A DNA stretch of 64,000 nucleotides from Sphingorhabdus pulchriflava (GCF_003367235.1 NZ_QRGP01000001.1:1488001-1552000); one strand, 5' to 3'. Shown: positions 35,685 through 44,325, counted from the first letter of the stretch. Notes: generated by a model not told the origin, from the sequence alone. Program-made: numbers and translations.

Positions 35685-37933
35685 TGGCAGACAATCCCAA
35701 TCCAGCCGTTGAAGAAACTACCGCCGCTCCTGCCGAGAAAAAGGGCGTCAAACGCCGCGCCTTCCTGATCGGTGGTGTCGCCGTTGTCGGTGCCGGGCTT
35801 TTCGGCATCAAGCTGGCGGACAGTAATGCCGCCAAAAAAGCAGTCGCGCTGACACAGGGTGAAGGCGAGCATGTGTTCGCGACCTGGCTGAAAATCGCTG
35901 AAGACGACCAGATCACAATCTACTCGCCGCATACCGATATCGGGCAAGGGTCAAACACCGGCCTCGCCCAGATGCTCGCCGAGGAACTCGATGCGGCATG
36001 GGACAAGGTCAAGCTGGTATCGGCCCCGGCCGAACCGTCCTTTGCCAATACCGGTCTTGGGCGCGGTTTCCTTGCCGAGATGACCGGACAGCCGGGCATT
36101 GTTGAGGGCATTCCGCAATCCTTCCTCTCCTTCATCGCGCGTTCGATGAACCTGCAGATCACCGGCGGGTCGTCGGCGCTGCGCTTTACCGGGCAAAAAA
36201 CTTTCCAGATGGTCGGCGCGGCGACACGCGCGGCGCTGGTCGAGGTGGCAGCCAAGCGGCTGGCTGTGCCTGCGGGCGAACTGTCCACGGCAGACAGTAG
36301 GGTGCTCCATGCCAAATCGGGCAAGTCGCTGCGCTATGGTGAATTGGCGGCAGAGGCAGCGACGCTGTCGCAAGATAGCGATCCGAAGCTCAAAAACCCC
36401 AAAAATTACCGAATAATGGGCCAATCGATGCCACGGCTGGATTTGCCCGCCAAGGTCGATGGCAGCGCACAATATGGCATGGACTTCACCGTCCCCGACA
36501 TGCGCATTGCGACGATCATGGCCGCACCGGTGCGCGGCGGCAAACTGACCTCGGTAGATGCAGCCCCCGCAATGGCTGTGAAGGGCGTCGAGAAGGTCAT
36601 CAAACTCGACAATGCCGTGGCGGTGGTCGCCAAGGGCTATTGGCCCGCACTTTCCGGCCTGCGCTCGCTCTCGCCGCAGTTCAGCGATGGCGGCAATGCC
36701 GGTTTCTCGACCACGTCAATCTTCAAGGCCTATGACGACCTGATCGCCAAGGGCGAACCCGATGGCGAGGCGGGCGAAGGCGATGTCAAGGCAGCACTCG
36801 GCGCGAAACCCATTGAAGCCAAATATCAGGTGCCCTTCCTCCACCATGCGATGATGGAGCCCTTTGCGCTCACCGCGCATCACAGGGATGGCAAGCTCGA
36901 TATTTGGGGCGGGATGCAAGATCCACTGGCTTCAAAGATGCTTGCGGCAGAGGTTTCGGGTCTTGATGCCGACAATGTCACCTTCCACTCGATGCTGATC
37001 GGCGGCAGTTTCGGCCGACGTCTGCCCATGTATATGGAAATCGTCGAACAGGTGACCAAGCTGGCGATGCAGCTGCCCTATCCGGTCAAGCTGATCTGGA
37101 GCCGTGAGGAAGAGGTGCAGCAAGGCGCCTATCGCCCGCAAAGCGCCGCGGTGCTCAAAGCCGCGATTGGCAAGGACGGCAAGATTGCCGCTTTCCTCAA
37201 CGACTATGCACAGACCGAGAGTGCGGAAAGCGAAACGACCTTTATCTATGACCTGCCCGTGGTGGCGCGGCGGCATTATGAATATGCATCGAACCAGCAG
37301 ACCGGTGCATGGCGCTCGGTCAATTCGACCCAGCAAGGCTTTTACAATGAAAGCTTCATGGACGAACTGGCGTATGCCGCGAAGGTCGATCCGGTCGAGT
37401 TCCGCCGCCGTCACCTAAAACCGGGCTCACGCCACCTGAAAGTGCTCGACGAGGTAGCCAAGCGTAGCGGTTGGGGTACGTCAACGCCCGAGGGCGTCGG
37501 CCGAGGGGTGGCGATTGTCGAAAGCTTCAAGACCATCGTCGCGCATGTGATTGAGGCATCGGTCAAGGAAGATGGCAGCCCCAAGGTGCTCAAAGTGACG
37601 ACGGTTGTCGACGCAGGCAGCATCGTCAATCCTGATGGCGCGGCGGCGCAGATCGAGGGCGGTACGATCATGGGCCTGTCATCGGCGATTGGAGAGGCAA
37701 TCACGCTCGACAAGGGCGTGGTGCAGCAAAGTAACCTCACCGACTATCCGATCCTGAAGCTGGCTGATGCACCCCCGGTGCACGACATCCATTTCATCGA
37801 AAGCGGCGCGCCTATGGGCGGTATGGGGGAGCCGGGAGTTCCACCGGCGGCACCGGCATTGGCCAATGCACTGTTTGCGTTGACGGGTAAGCGGATCAGG
37901 TCGCTGCCGATCTTAACACAGGCGAAAGTTTGA
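35681..37933 (+). CDS. iorB: Molybdopterin-binding subunit of a xanthine dehydrogenase-family enzyme (IorB-like)
   Basis: 750-aa catalytic subunit carrying the molybdenum cofactor. The N-terminus has a twin-arginine-like sequence ([19 protein letters not shown]), suggesting Tat export or an anchor, as in IorB-type enzymes. MCD contacts are visible: [22 protein letters not shown] and the C-terminal catalytic Glu in [11 protein letters not shown]. Together with IorA it forms a two-subunit hydroxylase without an FAD subunit. The substrate, likely an N-heteroaromatic or aldehyde, is unknown. Start at 35681 or 35684; both ATG codons are adjacent. Confidence 0.9.
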   Translation: MMADNPNPAVEETTAAPAEKKGVKRRAFLIGGVAVVGAGLFGIKLADSNAAKKAVALTQGEGEHVFATWLKIAEDDQITIYSPHTDIGQGSNTGLAQMLAEELDAAWDKVKLVSAPAEPSFANTGLGRGFLAEMTGQPGIVEGIPQSFLSFIARSMNLQITGGSSALRFTGQKTFQMVGAATRAALVEVAAKRLAVPAGELSTADSRVLHAKSGKSLRYGELAAEAATLSQDSDPKLKNPKNYRIMGQSMPRLDLPAKVDGSAQYGMDFTVPDMRIATIMAAPVRGGKLTSVDAAPAMAVKGVEKVIKLDNAVAVVAKGYWPALSGLRSLSPQFSDGGNAGFSTTSIFKAYDDLIAKGEPDGEAGEGDVKAALGAKPIEAKYQVPFLHHAMMEPFALTAHHRDGKLDIWGGMQDPLASKMLAAEVSGLDADNVTFHSMLIGGSFGRRLPMYMEIVEQVTKLAMQLPYPVKLIWSREEEVQQGAYRPQSAAVLKAAIGKDGKIAAFLNDYAQTESAESETTFIYDLPVVARRHYEYASNQQTGAWRSVNSTQQGFYNESFMDELAYAAKVDPVEFRRRHLKPGSRHLKVLDEVAKRSGWGTSTPEGVGRGVAIVESFKTIVAHVIEASVKEDGSPKVLKVTTVVDAGSIVNPDGAAAQIEGGTIMGLSSAIGEAITLDKGVVQQSNLTDYPILKLADAPPVHDIHFIESGAPMGGMGEPGVPPAAPALANALFALTGKRIRSLPILTQAKV

Positions 37934-38604
37934 TCCAGCTGCACAGCAAGGCACTGAACAACTGGTCGGCGATAGTCCTTGCAGCGGGCAGCAGCAGACG
38001 TTTTGGCGAGCATAAGCTGTTGGCCGATCTAGTCGGGGAGCCGGTATTGCGGCGAACCACAACTGCGGTCTGTGCCGCCGAATTCTGCGAAACGATAATT
38101 GTAGTCGGCGCAGATTATGATGCGGTTGGTGCCACGCTCCAAGGATTGCCGTGCAGAGTGGTTCATGCCTCCGATTGGATGGAAGGTGTTTCAGCCTCCA
38201 TCCGCGTCGGGATCCAGGCATTGCGGCATGACGCGGAAGGGCTGTTCCTGTTCCTTGGCGATATGCCGCTGGCTCCTATCGGACTTTGTGACGAATTGGC
38301 CGAACTCGCCAAAAGGTCAGGCTACGCCGCCCGCCCCTTTCTTGACGATTTTCCCGGGCATCCAGTCGCCTTTGTAGACACAGCCCTGCCCGATTTGCTG
38401 GCGTTAACAGGCGATGAGGGAGCGGGGTCGATTCTGCGCGGGATTGGTCCAAAGCTTGGCTATCTACCAACTACTGACGAAGGCGCGATACTGGATATAG
38501 ACACGCCCTCCGATCTGGCGCGTGCTGAACGGCTGTGGAAGTCCCGCTTGACCTCAGACATGATTGACAGTGCAATGTCACGTGGCGATTTGCCAAGGCC
38601 GTAA
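37930..38604 (+). CDS. MobA/MocA-like molybdenum cofactor nucleotidyltransferase
   Basis: 224-aa NTP transferase that would attach CMP (MocA) or a related nucleotide to the molybdenum cofactor. N-terminal IVLAAGSSRRFGEHKLL, the metal-binding LFLGDMPL and the late ILDIDTPSDLARAE are typical. It starts with TTG at 37930, overlapping the stop of iorB (TTGA), so it belongs to the hydroxylase operon. Its 3' end overlaps the convergent xdhC-like gene by 145 nt. Confidence 0.85.
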   Translation: MIQLHSKALNNWSAIVLAAGSSRRFGEHKLLADLVGEPVLRRTTTAVCAAEFCETIIVVGADYDAVGATLQGLPCRVVHASDWMEGVSASIRVGIQALRHDAEGLFLFLGDMPLAPIGLCDELAELAKRSGYAARPFLDDFPGHPVAFVDTALPDLLALTGDEGAGSILRGIGPKLGYLPTTDEGAILDIDTPSDLARAERLWKSRLTSDMIDSAMSRGDLPRP

Positions 38605-39566
38605 AGCCCAATTGGCGCGCGTAACCGTTGAATGGCCGCTGCACTAACGCCGTATTGCTGTAATCGCTCAACGCGGCTTTGCAGCCGACTGCGTGCACCA
38701 ATGGCACCCACATAAAAGGCGTCCGACGACAATGCAGCTGCCAGCATACTCTCGTCACTGTCCCGGTCATGGGTAACCACAGCGACTGCCGTCCATCGAT
38801 CGAGCGGAAGAGCTTCGACTGTGGTTGAACGCAGGTAAGCCAAACCGGCAAAGGGGGCACTCATAGGCCCTCCCGGATCCACCAGCACCGTTTCTGTTTC
38901 AAGATGCAATGCAAGCCCTGCAAGTGCCAATGCGGTTGCATCGCCGCCAATGATGACCAGCCTCAACGGTGGCTCAAAAACTGCGGAGAAGCAGCTGCCA
39001 TCCCAAGCGGGCAAGGGTGGGATGGCATTATCGAAAAAACGGGCGTTGCGGGTTTTGCCGTCGCTTTGCCAAAGGACGGGTTTCCGGTCGCGATATCCTG
39101 ACAGAAGCGTTGAAATAGCAGGATCATCAATTCTCGCGGACTCTACCAGAATCGAAATACCCGCACCGCAGGCCAGTTTGATATCAAACCATGGGCTGCC
39201 TTCGCCATAGCGCAGCAAGCGATGCTTGTCGGTCTCGATAACCTCGCCGCCATGGCGAGCGACGTCATCTTCCACGCAACCGCCGGAGAGAAACCCCCAG
39301 CGTTGCTGCTCGGTAATCAGCATCTGTGCGCCGATATCGCGCGGCGAAGGGCCATCTACCGCCACCAAGGTCGCTATGGCAAAGCGATGCGGGCTGGATA
39401 ACTGGCCCGACAATAGCGGACGGATATCATCAGCAACATCTTCTTGGCGGCAATGTGTCAAAGCTGGAAGACCCCTCGTCGGATGCAAGATGCTGATGCT
39501 TACGGCAAACGGGGTTGCTGTCCAGTCGTCAGTGTTGGGCGGAATTATTTTGAGAAACTGCGGCAA
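38460..39566 (-). CDS. XdhC/CoxI-family maturation protein
   Basis: About 368-aa protein of the XdhC/CoxI family, which delivers or sulfurates the molybdenum cofactor for hydroxylases. The N-terminal half has VAVDGPSPRDIGAQML and SGGCVEDDVARHG with its Cys; the Rossmann half has RLVIIGGDATALALAG, VTHDRDSDESML and YVGAIGARSR. Start is uncertain: the first possible codon is TTG at 39566 and another TTG lies at 39488; residues 1-45 do not look like the family. It overlaps the MobA-like gene by 145 nt at the 3' end and clearly serves the adjacent iorAB enzyme. Confidence 0.8.
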   Translation of the reverse strand: MPQFLKIIPPNTDDWTATPFAVSISILHPTRGLPALTHCRQEDVADDIRPLLSGQLSSPHRFAIATLVAVDGPSPRDIGAQMLITEQQRWGFLSGGCVEDDVARHGGEVIETDKHRLLRYGEGSPWFDIKLACGAGISILVESARIDDPAISTLLSGYRDRKPVLWQSDGKTRNARFFDNAIPPLPAWDGSCFSAVFEPPLRLVIIGGDATALALAGLALHLETETVLVDPGGPMSAPFAGLAYLRSTTVEALPLDRWTAVAVVTHDRDSDESMLAAALSSDAFYVGAIGARSRLQSRVERLQQYGVSAAAIQRLRAPIGLYGLGKSPRDIALSIMSEVKRDFHSRSARARSEGVSISSIAPSSVVGR

Positions 39567-40324
39567 GGAGGCATGGCAGTTAGCCGGATCTTTTAAGGTT
39601 GACGATCTTGCGGGACATGGACGTAGTTGGATTATCGCCTTTCTCGAAGAGCTTCATGGGGTGTTTTTCCATTAAACGCTCCATGGGGGTCGGTTGAAGT
39701 TGTAGAAGTTTTCCCATTCGCTGAGTTTGGCCTCGAGATCGACTTCGCCTTGCCTATCGGCAATGGGAAAGATGTCCCGCACGTCCGTACGGTTCTACAT
39801 AGCTGCCACCTTCACTCGCTAGCAGCCTTGGCGATGCTCCGGATCAAAGAGGCCAGTTGGGGAGCTGCAACTGGAGTGCGCGCTGCCAGAAGGCGGCTCG
39901 GCATTCCCGAGCACAAATCATAATGCTCCATTTGTGAGGAGCAACTGCGTCAAAGCAACGGTGTGATGAAGCTACCCGTCCGATTTCCACTTTTGAATAC
40001 ATTTTACAAATTGGTCAGCGTTTCCGTTGGAGGACCGTCAAACATAATCCGCCGATTTGATGCCCCTTTCGATGACACCCAACGTCGCTTCTGACAACAG
40101 ATATGAAATCACGGCCCAATCAATATGCCAAAGCGAGTATCCGCTGGCTAATTTACCCACGTAGTTTCCGTGCCCGTTCTTTGCCATTTCGCAACATCGC
40201 AACGCCGTGACGCTACTATCAAAAGAGTGTCCGGAGAAAACGGGCAGAACAGGGTATCCAGTCATGTGCCCAAGACGACTCTGCGCAGACGACTGGATTG
40301 CCCCATTTGAAACGGAGACGACCC
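39567..40324. other. Gene-poor spacer with a transposase remnant
   Basis: About 760 bp between xdhC and the fibre-protein gene. It holds one recognisable remnant, the IS481-type transposase tail at 39632-39794. The rest has short open frames with no homology that I can support. The right end (40170-40324) must carry the promoter of the gene at 40325, but no clear -35/-10 or Crp/FixK-type site stands out. Confidence 0.5.
39632..39794 (-). pseudogene. C-terminal remnant of an IS481/IS3-type transposase
   Basis: Read on the minus strand up to a TAA at 39632-39634, the frame gives a tail containing DLEAKLSEWENFYNFNRP followed by HGAFNGKTPHEALRERR. The pattern WExFYNxxRPHGAxxGKTPxEALR is the end of the rve integrase domain in IS481-family transposases. 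Upstream the frame is broken (in-frame TAG at about 39795) and no catalytic DDE or inverted repeats are seen, so this is a decayed fragment. Confidence 0.75.
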
Positions 40325-40933
40325 ATGAAACTCAAGACTATCCTTGCCGCGTCGGCAATCGTCATCGCAATGTCGGCTACGCCATCATTTGCGCAAATCA
40401 CTACAGATACCGATGCCGGTCCGACCACAGGCGGTATCGGAATTGGCAACACTGCCACTTCGACCAGCACGTCGACCGATCTGCAAGTCCAGGATTCGGG
40501 CAACGACAATTCGCAGAACGCGCTAGCTTCGTTCAATACACTCGGTTCGAACAACACTGACAACAGTGACAATTCGGACAACAGCGACAATTCGCTTAAT
40601 CTTAACGATGTGGCAAATGACAAGTCGCAGACCGCGCTTGCCTCGTTCAACACCATCGGTTCGGGCAACACCGACAGCAATCATGACAATGGCAATGACA
40701 GTTCTTCGGTGGTTGCCGATCAGGAACTCAATGCTTCGGTCACAAATGCTCCGGTTCTGGCACTCGCCGGTGTTTCGGCTGTGAACAGCAACAGCGGCAA
40801 CAACTCGGTCGAAGGTAGCGCCTTTGCTGCCTTCTCCGGTATCTTGAACCAAGGCTGGAACAACGGCCAAGGCTCCAACGCTCAGGCAGCGACCAACATT
40901 GCTGCACGCGGCTCGGTCAGCTTCAGCCAATAA
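40325..40933 (+). CDS. Secreted Asn/Ser/Thr-rich repeat protein, candidate fibre subunit
   Basis: 202-aa protein with a Sec signal peptide (MKLKTILAASAIVIAM...PSFAQ, cleavage after about residue 24). The mature part has no cysteine, is rich in Asn, Ser, Thr, Asp and Gln, and holds two imperfect repeats 38 residues apart: NDNSQNALASFNTLGSNNT (residues 60-78) and NDKSQTALASFNTIGSGNT (98-116). A DNS run (about 79-90) lies between them. This composition is that of extracellular amyloid or fibre subunits such as FapB/FapC. It heads a plus-strand cluster with a C39-like peptidase; a stem-loop follows its stop, as often seen after the major subunit gene. Start is supported by CGGAGA upstream. Confidence 0.75.
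   Translation: MKLKTILAASAIVIAMSATPSFAQITTDTDAGPTTGGIGIGNTATSTSTSTDLQVQDSGNDNSQNALASFNTLGSNNTDNSDNSDNSDNSLNLNDVANDKSQTALASFNTIGSGNTDSNHDNGNDSSSVVADQELNASVTNAPVLALAGVSAVNSNSGNNSVEGSAFAAFSGILNQGWNNGQGSNAQAATNIAARGSVSFSQ
40559..40594 (+). repeat. 18-nt tandem repeat in the fibre-protein gene
   Basis: GACAACAGTGACAATTCG at 40559-40576 is followed directly by a copy with one change (40577-40594). Each unit encodes DNSDNS. In-frame repeats like this can change copy number by slippage and so alter the linker between the two protein repeats. Confidence 0.8.
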
Positions 40934-40948
40934 GCTGGTTCGGGATTT

Positions 40949-40982
40949 GGGAGCCGCCAGCCGGTCGCGGCCGACGGCTCCC
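40949..40982 (+). terminator. Stem-loop after the fibre-protein gene
   Basis: GGGAGCCG (40949-40956) and CGGCTCCC (40975-40982) form a perfect 8-bp stem with an 18-nt GC-rich loop that can pair further. No T-tract follows. It probably attenuates or stabilises the transcript so that the first gene is expressed more than those behind it. Confidence 0.5.
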
Positions 40983-41016
40983 GATACTCCCCTACGAAAT
41001 GTGACAGGAGGAGAAA

Positions 41017-41454
41017 ATGCTTAAGCCATTTTACTTTGTGCCGATTACGATCCTAACCGTTGGCGGATTTTCGAACACTGCATTCGCGCAAGAAATCGCA
41101 CCGGTGGAACCCGATTTGATCGAGAATATCGCGCAGGAAGATGGGCCGATATTGTTGGTTGCAGAAGCTGTCATTGTCGATTTGCCTGAACCGGTCATTC
41201 TAGAAAATGATGGCAATCTTTCGGATGAGGAATTGGATTCCGCCCGCGGAGGTGCAACGATCGTCGTCGGCAACCAAACACTGAACGCTGTTAACAGCGG
41301 CGGTGTAATCAACGGCGATTTTTCCGCCGGATCTATCAGCCTTGCCGATAATGCGCTCACAAATTTCAACGGTTTTGGCAACCTGGTGATCAACACAGGT
41401 GCGCAAAACAACCTGCAATCGGGCATGAATGTGACGATCAATTTCGCCAATTAG
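41017..41454 (+). CDS. Sec-exported protein with double-glycine propeptide (substrate 1)
   Basis: 145-aa cysteine-free protein. Signal peptide about residues 1-25 (TAFAQ), an acidic propeptide (residues 26-79) ending LSDEELDSARGG (Gly78-Gly79), then a 66-residue product starting ATIVVGNQ. The propeptide end matches the double-glycine leader pattern LSxxELxxxxGG cleaved by C39 peptidases. The product is rich in Asn and Gly and ends with NLVINTGAQNNLQSGMNV, beta-strand-like and reminiscent of amyloid subunits. A strong AGGAGG precedes the ATG. It is 47 nt upstream of the C39-like peptidase gene. I know no named family for it. Confidence 0.72.
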   Translation: MLKPFYFVPITILTVGGFSNTAFAQEIAPVEPDLIENIAQEDGPILLVAEAVIVDLPEPVILENDGNLSDEELDSARGGATIVVGNQTLNAVNSGGVINGDFSAGSISLADNALTNFNGFGNLVINTGAQNNLQSGMNVTINFAN

Positions 41455-41500
41455 AAATCGTCTATTGCGTGATCTGAAACGAACTCAGGAGTATTCAGCA

Positions 41501-42235
41501 ATGCGTGCGAAAATCGCCTTGATGGCGGTTGTCTGTGCTGTGACAACGAGCCCTTTGGTTGCCGGCACGGTCGGACTGACCCCTGATACGGCGGGTGCCA
41601 ACTACCGCATACGCACCATGAGCTGGGCCGAAATCCCGTTCCGTTCGGTGATCCGCCAGCAATATGATTTCAGCTGCGGTTCTGCTGCCGTGGCGACGCT
41701 TTTGACCTATCACTACGGCATCAAAACCCCCGAGATCGACAGCTTCAAGGCAATGTGGGCAAAGGGTGACCAAGGCAAGATCCGTCAACTCGGGTTTTCC
41801 ATGCTCGACATGAAAAGCTACCTTCAAACCCGTGGTCTGAAAGCGCAAGGCTATCGATTCAAAGTGGCCGACATCGCCAAGGCCAACCAACCTGGCATTG
41901 CCCTTATCGATCTGCGCGGATTCAAGCATTTCGTCGTTGTGAAAGGCGTTCGCGGAAGCCGCGTGTTGGTAGGTGATTCAATATTGGGGCTCACCGAATA
42001 TTCGGCGCAAGATTTCGACAAGATGTGGAATGGCATCTATTTGGCAATCGGCAACCCCGAAGACGACCGCCGTCCCGCTTTCAATCTAGCGAGCGATTGG
42101 GGCCCTTGGTCTAAAGCGCCGCTCGAAGAAAATGTGCTTACCGCTTCGGCAGCGGACGCCACACGCGGTATTCCACCGATCTACCAGTTGAGACCGGAAA
42201 TCCTGCTCGATGTCAGGGTTGGCACGGTTCAATAG
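41501..42235 (+). CDS. Exported C39-like cysteine peptidase
   Basis: 244-aa stand-alone peptidase of the C39 type with an N-terminal signal peptide (KIALMAVVCAVTTSPLVAG) and no ABC transporter part. The catalytic region RQQYDFSCGSAAVATLL gives Gln54 (or Gln53) and Cys59; FKHFVVVKGV gives His143 and VGDSILG gives Asp159. C39 enzymes cut after Gly-Gly of leader peptides; FapD of the Pseudomonas Fap system is of this class. The genes on each side encode exported proteins with GG sites, the probable substrates, so cleavage would take place in the periplasm. I start at MRAKIALM after CAGGAG; twelve more codons are open upstream. Confidence 0.85.
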   Translation: MRAKIALMAVVCAVTTSPLVAGTVGLTPDTAGANYRIRTMSWAEIPFRSVIRQQYDFSCGSAAVATLLTYHYGIKTPEIDSFKAMWAKGDQGKIRQLGFSMLDMKSYLQTRGLKAQGYRFKVADIAKANQPGIALIDLRGFKHFVVVKGVRGSRVLVGDSILGLTEYSAQDFDKMWNGIYLAIGNPEDDRRPAFNLASDWGPWSKAPLEENVLTASAADATRGIPPIYQLRPEILLDVRVGTVQ

Positions 42236-42246
42236 GAGCAAATTCT

Positions 42247-42870
42247 ATGCGCATCTCAACCCTTATCATCGCCTTTGCCAGCGGCTGTTGCGCGCTGGCC
42301 ACGAAGGCAGAGGCCAACGAAATCCAGCCATTGCGAGAGGCAGCCGAAACCCCCGACCGGGTCGCAGAGCCGTTCGCGTTAGCCGAAACGGTCAGCGATG
42401 AGCTGCTCGATCAGCAGCGCGGCGGTTTTGTAATCCATGGGATGAACGTCAACCTCGGCGCCGACATCCGTACCTACATCAATGGCGAGCTGATGCTGCG
42501 CACCACCGTAAGTTGGACCGATGCCGGTGTGCTGAAGGAACAGTTCGCGGCACAGGGAATTTCATCCGCAAATGCCGCCAGTCTGAACGCGTCGGCGCTT
42601 GCCAATGGCAAGATCAGCATGGACGTAGGCGGGACGCCGGTGTTCGCGGCAAATGATGGCCAGACGATGTTGGTCCACCGCGTCGAAAACGGTTTGCAGA
42701 ACATATTGGTCAACACCGCAAGTAACCTCGACATCATCCAACAGGTCGACGCATCGGTTGAGCTCGGCGGATATGAAGCCTTTCATGACAGCATCATGTC
42801 CAACCGTTTATCCGACAGCATCAGTTCGGCCATCGGCGCGATGACCATTGGTGCCGCTTTTGGGCAGTAA
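42247..42870 (+). CDS. Sec-exported protein with double-glycine propeptide (substrate 2)
   Basis: 207-aa protein: a signal peptide (about residues 1-23, ending TKAEA), a propeptide of about 36 residues ending VSDELLDQQRGG (Gly59-Gly60), then a 147-residue product starting FVIHGMN. Its only cysteines are in the signal peptide. The C-terminal half has NGLQNILVNTASNLDIIQQ, which lines up with the NLVINTGAQNNLQ motif of the protein from 41017. So the two share both the leader motif and a mature-region motif while differing in size, as minor and major subunits might. AGGAG lies at good distance from the ATG. It is 11 nt after the peptidase gene. Confidence 0.72.
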   Translation: MRISTLIIAFASGCCALATKAEANEIQPLREAAETPDRVAEPFALAETVSDELLDQQRGGFVIHGMNVNLGADIRTYINGELMLRTTVSWTDAGVLKEQFAAQGISSANAASLNASALANGKISMDVGGTPVFAANDGQTMLVHRVENGLQNILVNTASNLDIIQQVDASVELGGYEAFHDSIMSNRLSDSISSAIGAMTIGAAFGQ

Positions 42871-42931
42871 AGTCGGGCGTACTTATCAAGGTCGCAGTGC
42901 ACCCTGAATTGCATCGGGCCACAATGATCGG

Positions 42932-42968
42932 ACACCCGTGGATCTACTGAATGTATATCCACGGGTGT
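42932..42968. terminator. Hairpin between the convergent substrate-2 and outer-membrane pore genes
   Basis: ACACCCGTGGAT (42932-42943) and its exact inverse (42957-42968) form a 12-bp stem with a 13-nt loop. It lies in the 138-nt gap between convergent stops and probably ends both transcripts. Confidence 0.7.
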
Positions 42969-43008
42969 TCGTTGCATTTCGCGTAAGCCTATATCGAGGC
43001 GAGCAATC

Positions 43009-44322
43009 TTAAAATGTGATTGGCAATCTCAGTACAACCGACATACCCGGTGCATCGGCGGTTGCGCCCAGTTGCAGGCCGAAGTTGATCGATTGGCGCT
43101 CGTTCAGCCGGTAGGACATGCCAAAGGCAAAGGTGCCGCTCTGCAAATGTGTCGACCGCTGTTTGGTTCCGCCGATGATCTGCTCGGTGGGGAAAATATA
43201 GGTGTGATTGTAGCCCAGCGAGAAGGAAAAGCGGGGATTGAGAGCGAAGCCAAATCCTATGTTGGCGCTCGCCGCATCGCCGGGGTTTACCCGGCCGACA
43301 AGGACGTCGCCGACGATCCGATCGACATTTTTAGGCAAGTGATAGAGGAAGCTCATTCCGCCATAGATCACCACCGGATCGGAAGGTAAAAGGAAGCTTA
43401 AACCGGGCTGGATGCCCCAAAAACCTGAACCCGTCGGCAAACCGGTTGCAACACCAAAGGAATCAAAACCTACGTCAAAGGGGCTTTTTCCTGTCGCGCT
43501 TTTGACCCGCAGGCTGGCGATACCGATCATCCGGTTTTGTTCGGTCGGCGCGTTGACCTGGTATCGCAGCGCTATTTCGGCGTCGCCTATATCCGACTCT
43601 TCGAGTTTGAGCGTACGGACGATACCTTCGTCGCGAAGTTGTGTGACCTTTATCCGGTCGTGACGGTACATCACCGGCATACGGCCCTCTATTTCCAACC
43701 GGTCGGTAATGCCGTACCGCAGCGCGACGGTGCCAACCAAGGCATCGCGATCAACGTCGCTGGCCTCGATCAACCCGACCTGAAGCCCGGGAATCAGTTC
43801 AAATCCCCTGAAGACCAGCCTGTTCGCGGAAGAGTTGGTATATTCGAACGATGTATCAAGAGTCAGCCTGCCTTTTGGAGTGAGCACACCCTGCCCTTCC
43901 GGAACCGCCGCCACCATAGCCTCGACCGCCGGTTCGGGCGGAGGCGCTTCACCTACCGGGGCACCCGGGAGCGGATCGGTGGAGTCCAAATATGCAGAAG
44001 CCGGCATCTGGTCGATTCCTGTGCCTCTCAACTGCGCCAGATCAAAATCGCCGGAAGTGCGATTGAGGAGTGTCTCGATCGCTGCTTGTTGGCGGGCGAT
44101 GGTTTCATTTTGAACTTTGATCATTTCGCGCTGCGCGCTGATCTCTGCCCGCATCAGTTTCAATTGCTCGGCGACGCTTGGCTCGGAAACAACATCACCC
44201 GGGCTTTCCGCATCTCCGTCCAGATCAAACGCCACGGCCTTTGTGGGTATCGTAATCGCTGTCACCGATACGGCACAACCCAAAGCAGCGCGAATGCTGC
44301 GTCCTGAAAATGTGCGGGTCAC
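43009..44322 (-). CDS. Outer-membrane barrel with N-terminal coiled coil (FapF-like pore)
   Basis: 437-aa protein. Signal peptide residues 1-31 (ends KAVA), coiled coil about residues 49-88 (heptads in VAEQLKLMRAEISAQRE and IKVQNETIARQQAAIETLL), a Pro/Ala-rich linker (about 104-145), and a beta barrel from GVLTPKGRLTLDTSF to the terminal Phe. The design coiled coil-linker-barrel is that of FapF, the trimeric pore that exports amyloid subunits in Pseudomonas, and of related outer-membrane transporters. It starts with GTG 44322 after GGGAGA, 3 nt downstream of the Crp/Fnr-type gene, so the two are cotranscribed. Convergent to the fibre/peptidase genes. Confidence 0.8.
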   Translation of the reverse strand: MTRTFSGRSIRAALGCAVSVTAITIPTKAVAFDLDGDAESPGDVVSEPSVAEQLKLMRAEISAQREMIKVQNETIARQQAAIETLLNRTSGDFDLAQLRGTGIDQMPASAYLDSTDPLPGAPVGEAPPPEPAVEAMVAAVPEGQGVLTPKGRLTLDTSFEYTNSSANRLVFRGFELIPGLQVGLIEASDVDRDALVGTVALRYGITDRLEIEGRMPVMYRHDRIKVTQLRDEGIVRTLKLEESDIGDAEIALRYQVNAPTEQNRMIGIASLRVKSATGKSPFDVGFDSFGVATGLPTGSGFWGIQPGLSFLLPSDPVVIYGGMSFLYHLPKNVDRIVGDVLVGRVNPGDAASANIGFGFALNPRFSFSLGYNHTYIFPTEQIIGGTKQRSTHLQSGTFAFGMSYRLNERQSINFGLQLGATADAPGMSVVLRLPITF

Positions 44323-44325
44323 TGC

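Noticed and set aside
39627-39923. 98-codon plus-strand frame
   Set aside because: It is the complement of the transposase remnant; the minus-strand reading explains the sequence.
40038-40265. 75-codon minus-strand frame upstream of the fibre gene
   Set aside because: No ribosome binding site, no recognisable motif, and it overlaps the presumed promoter region.
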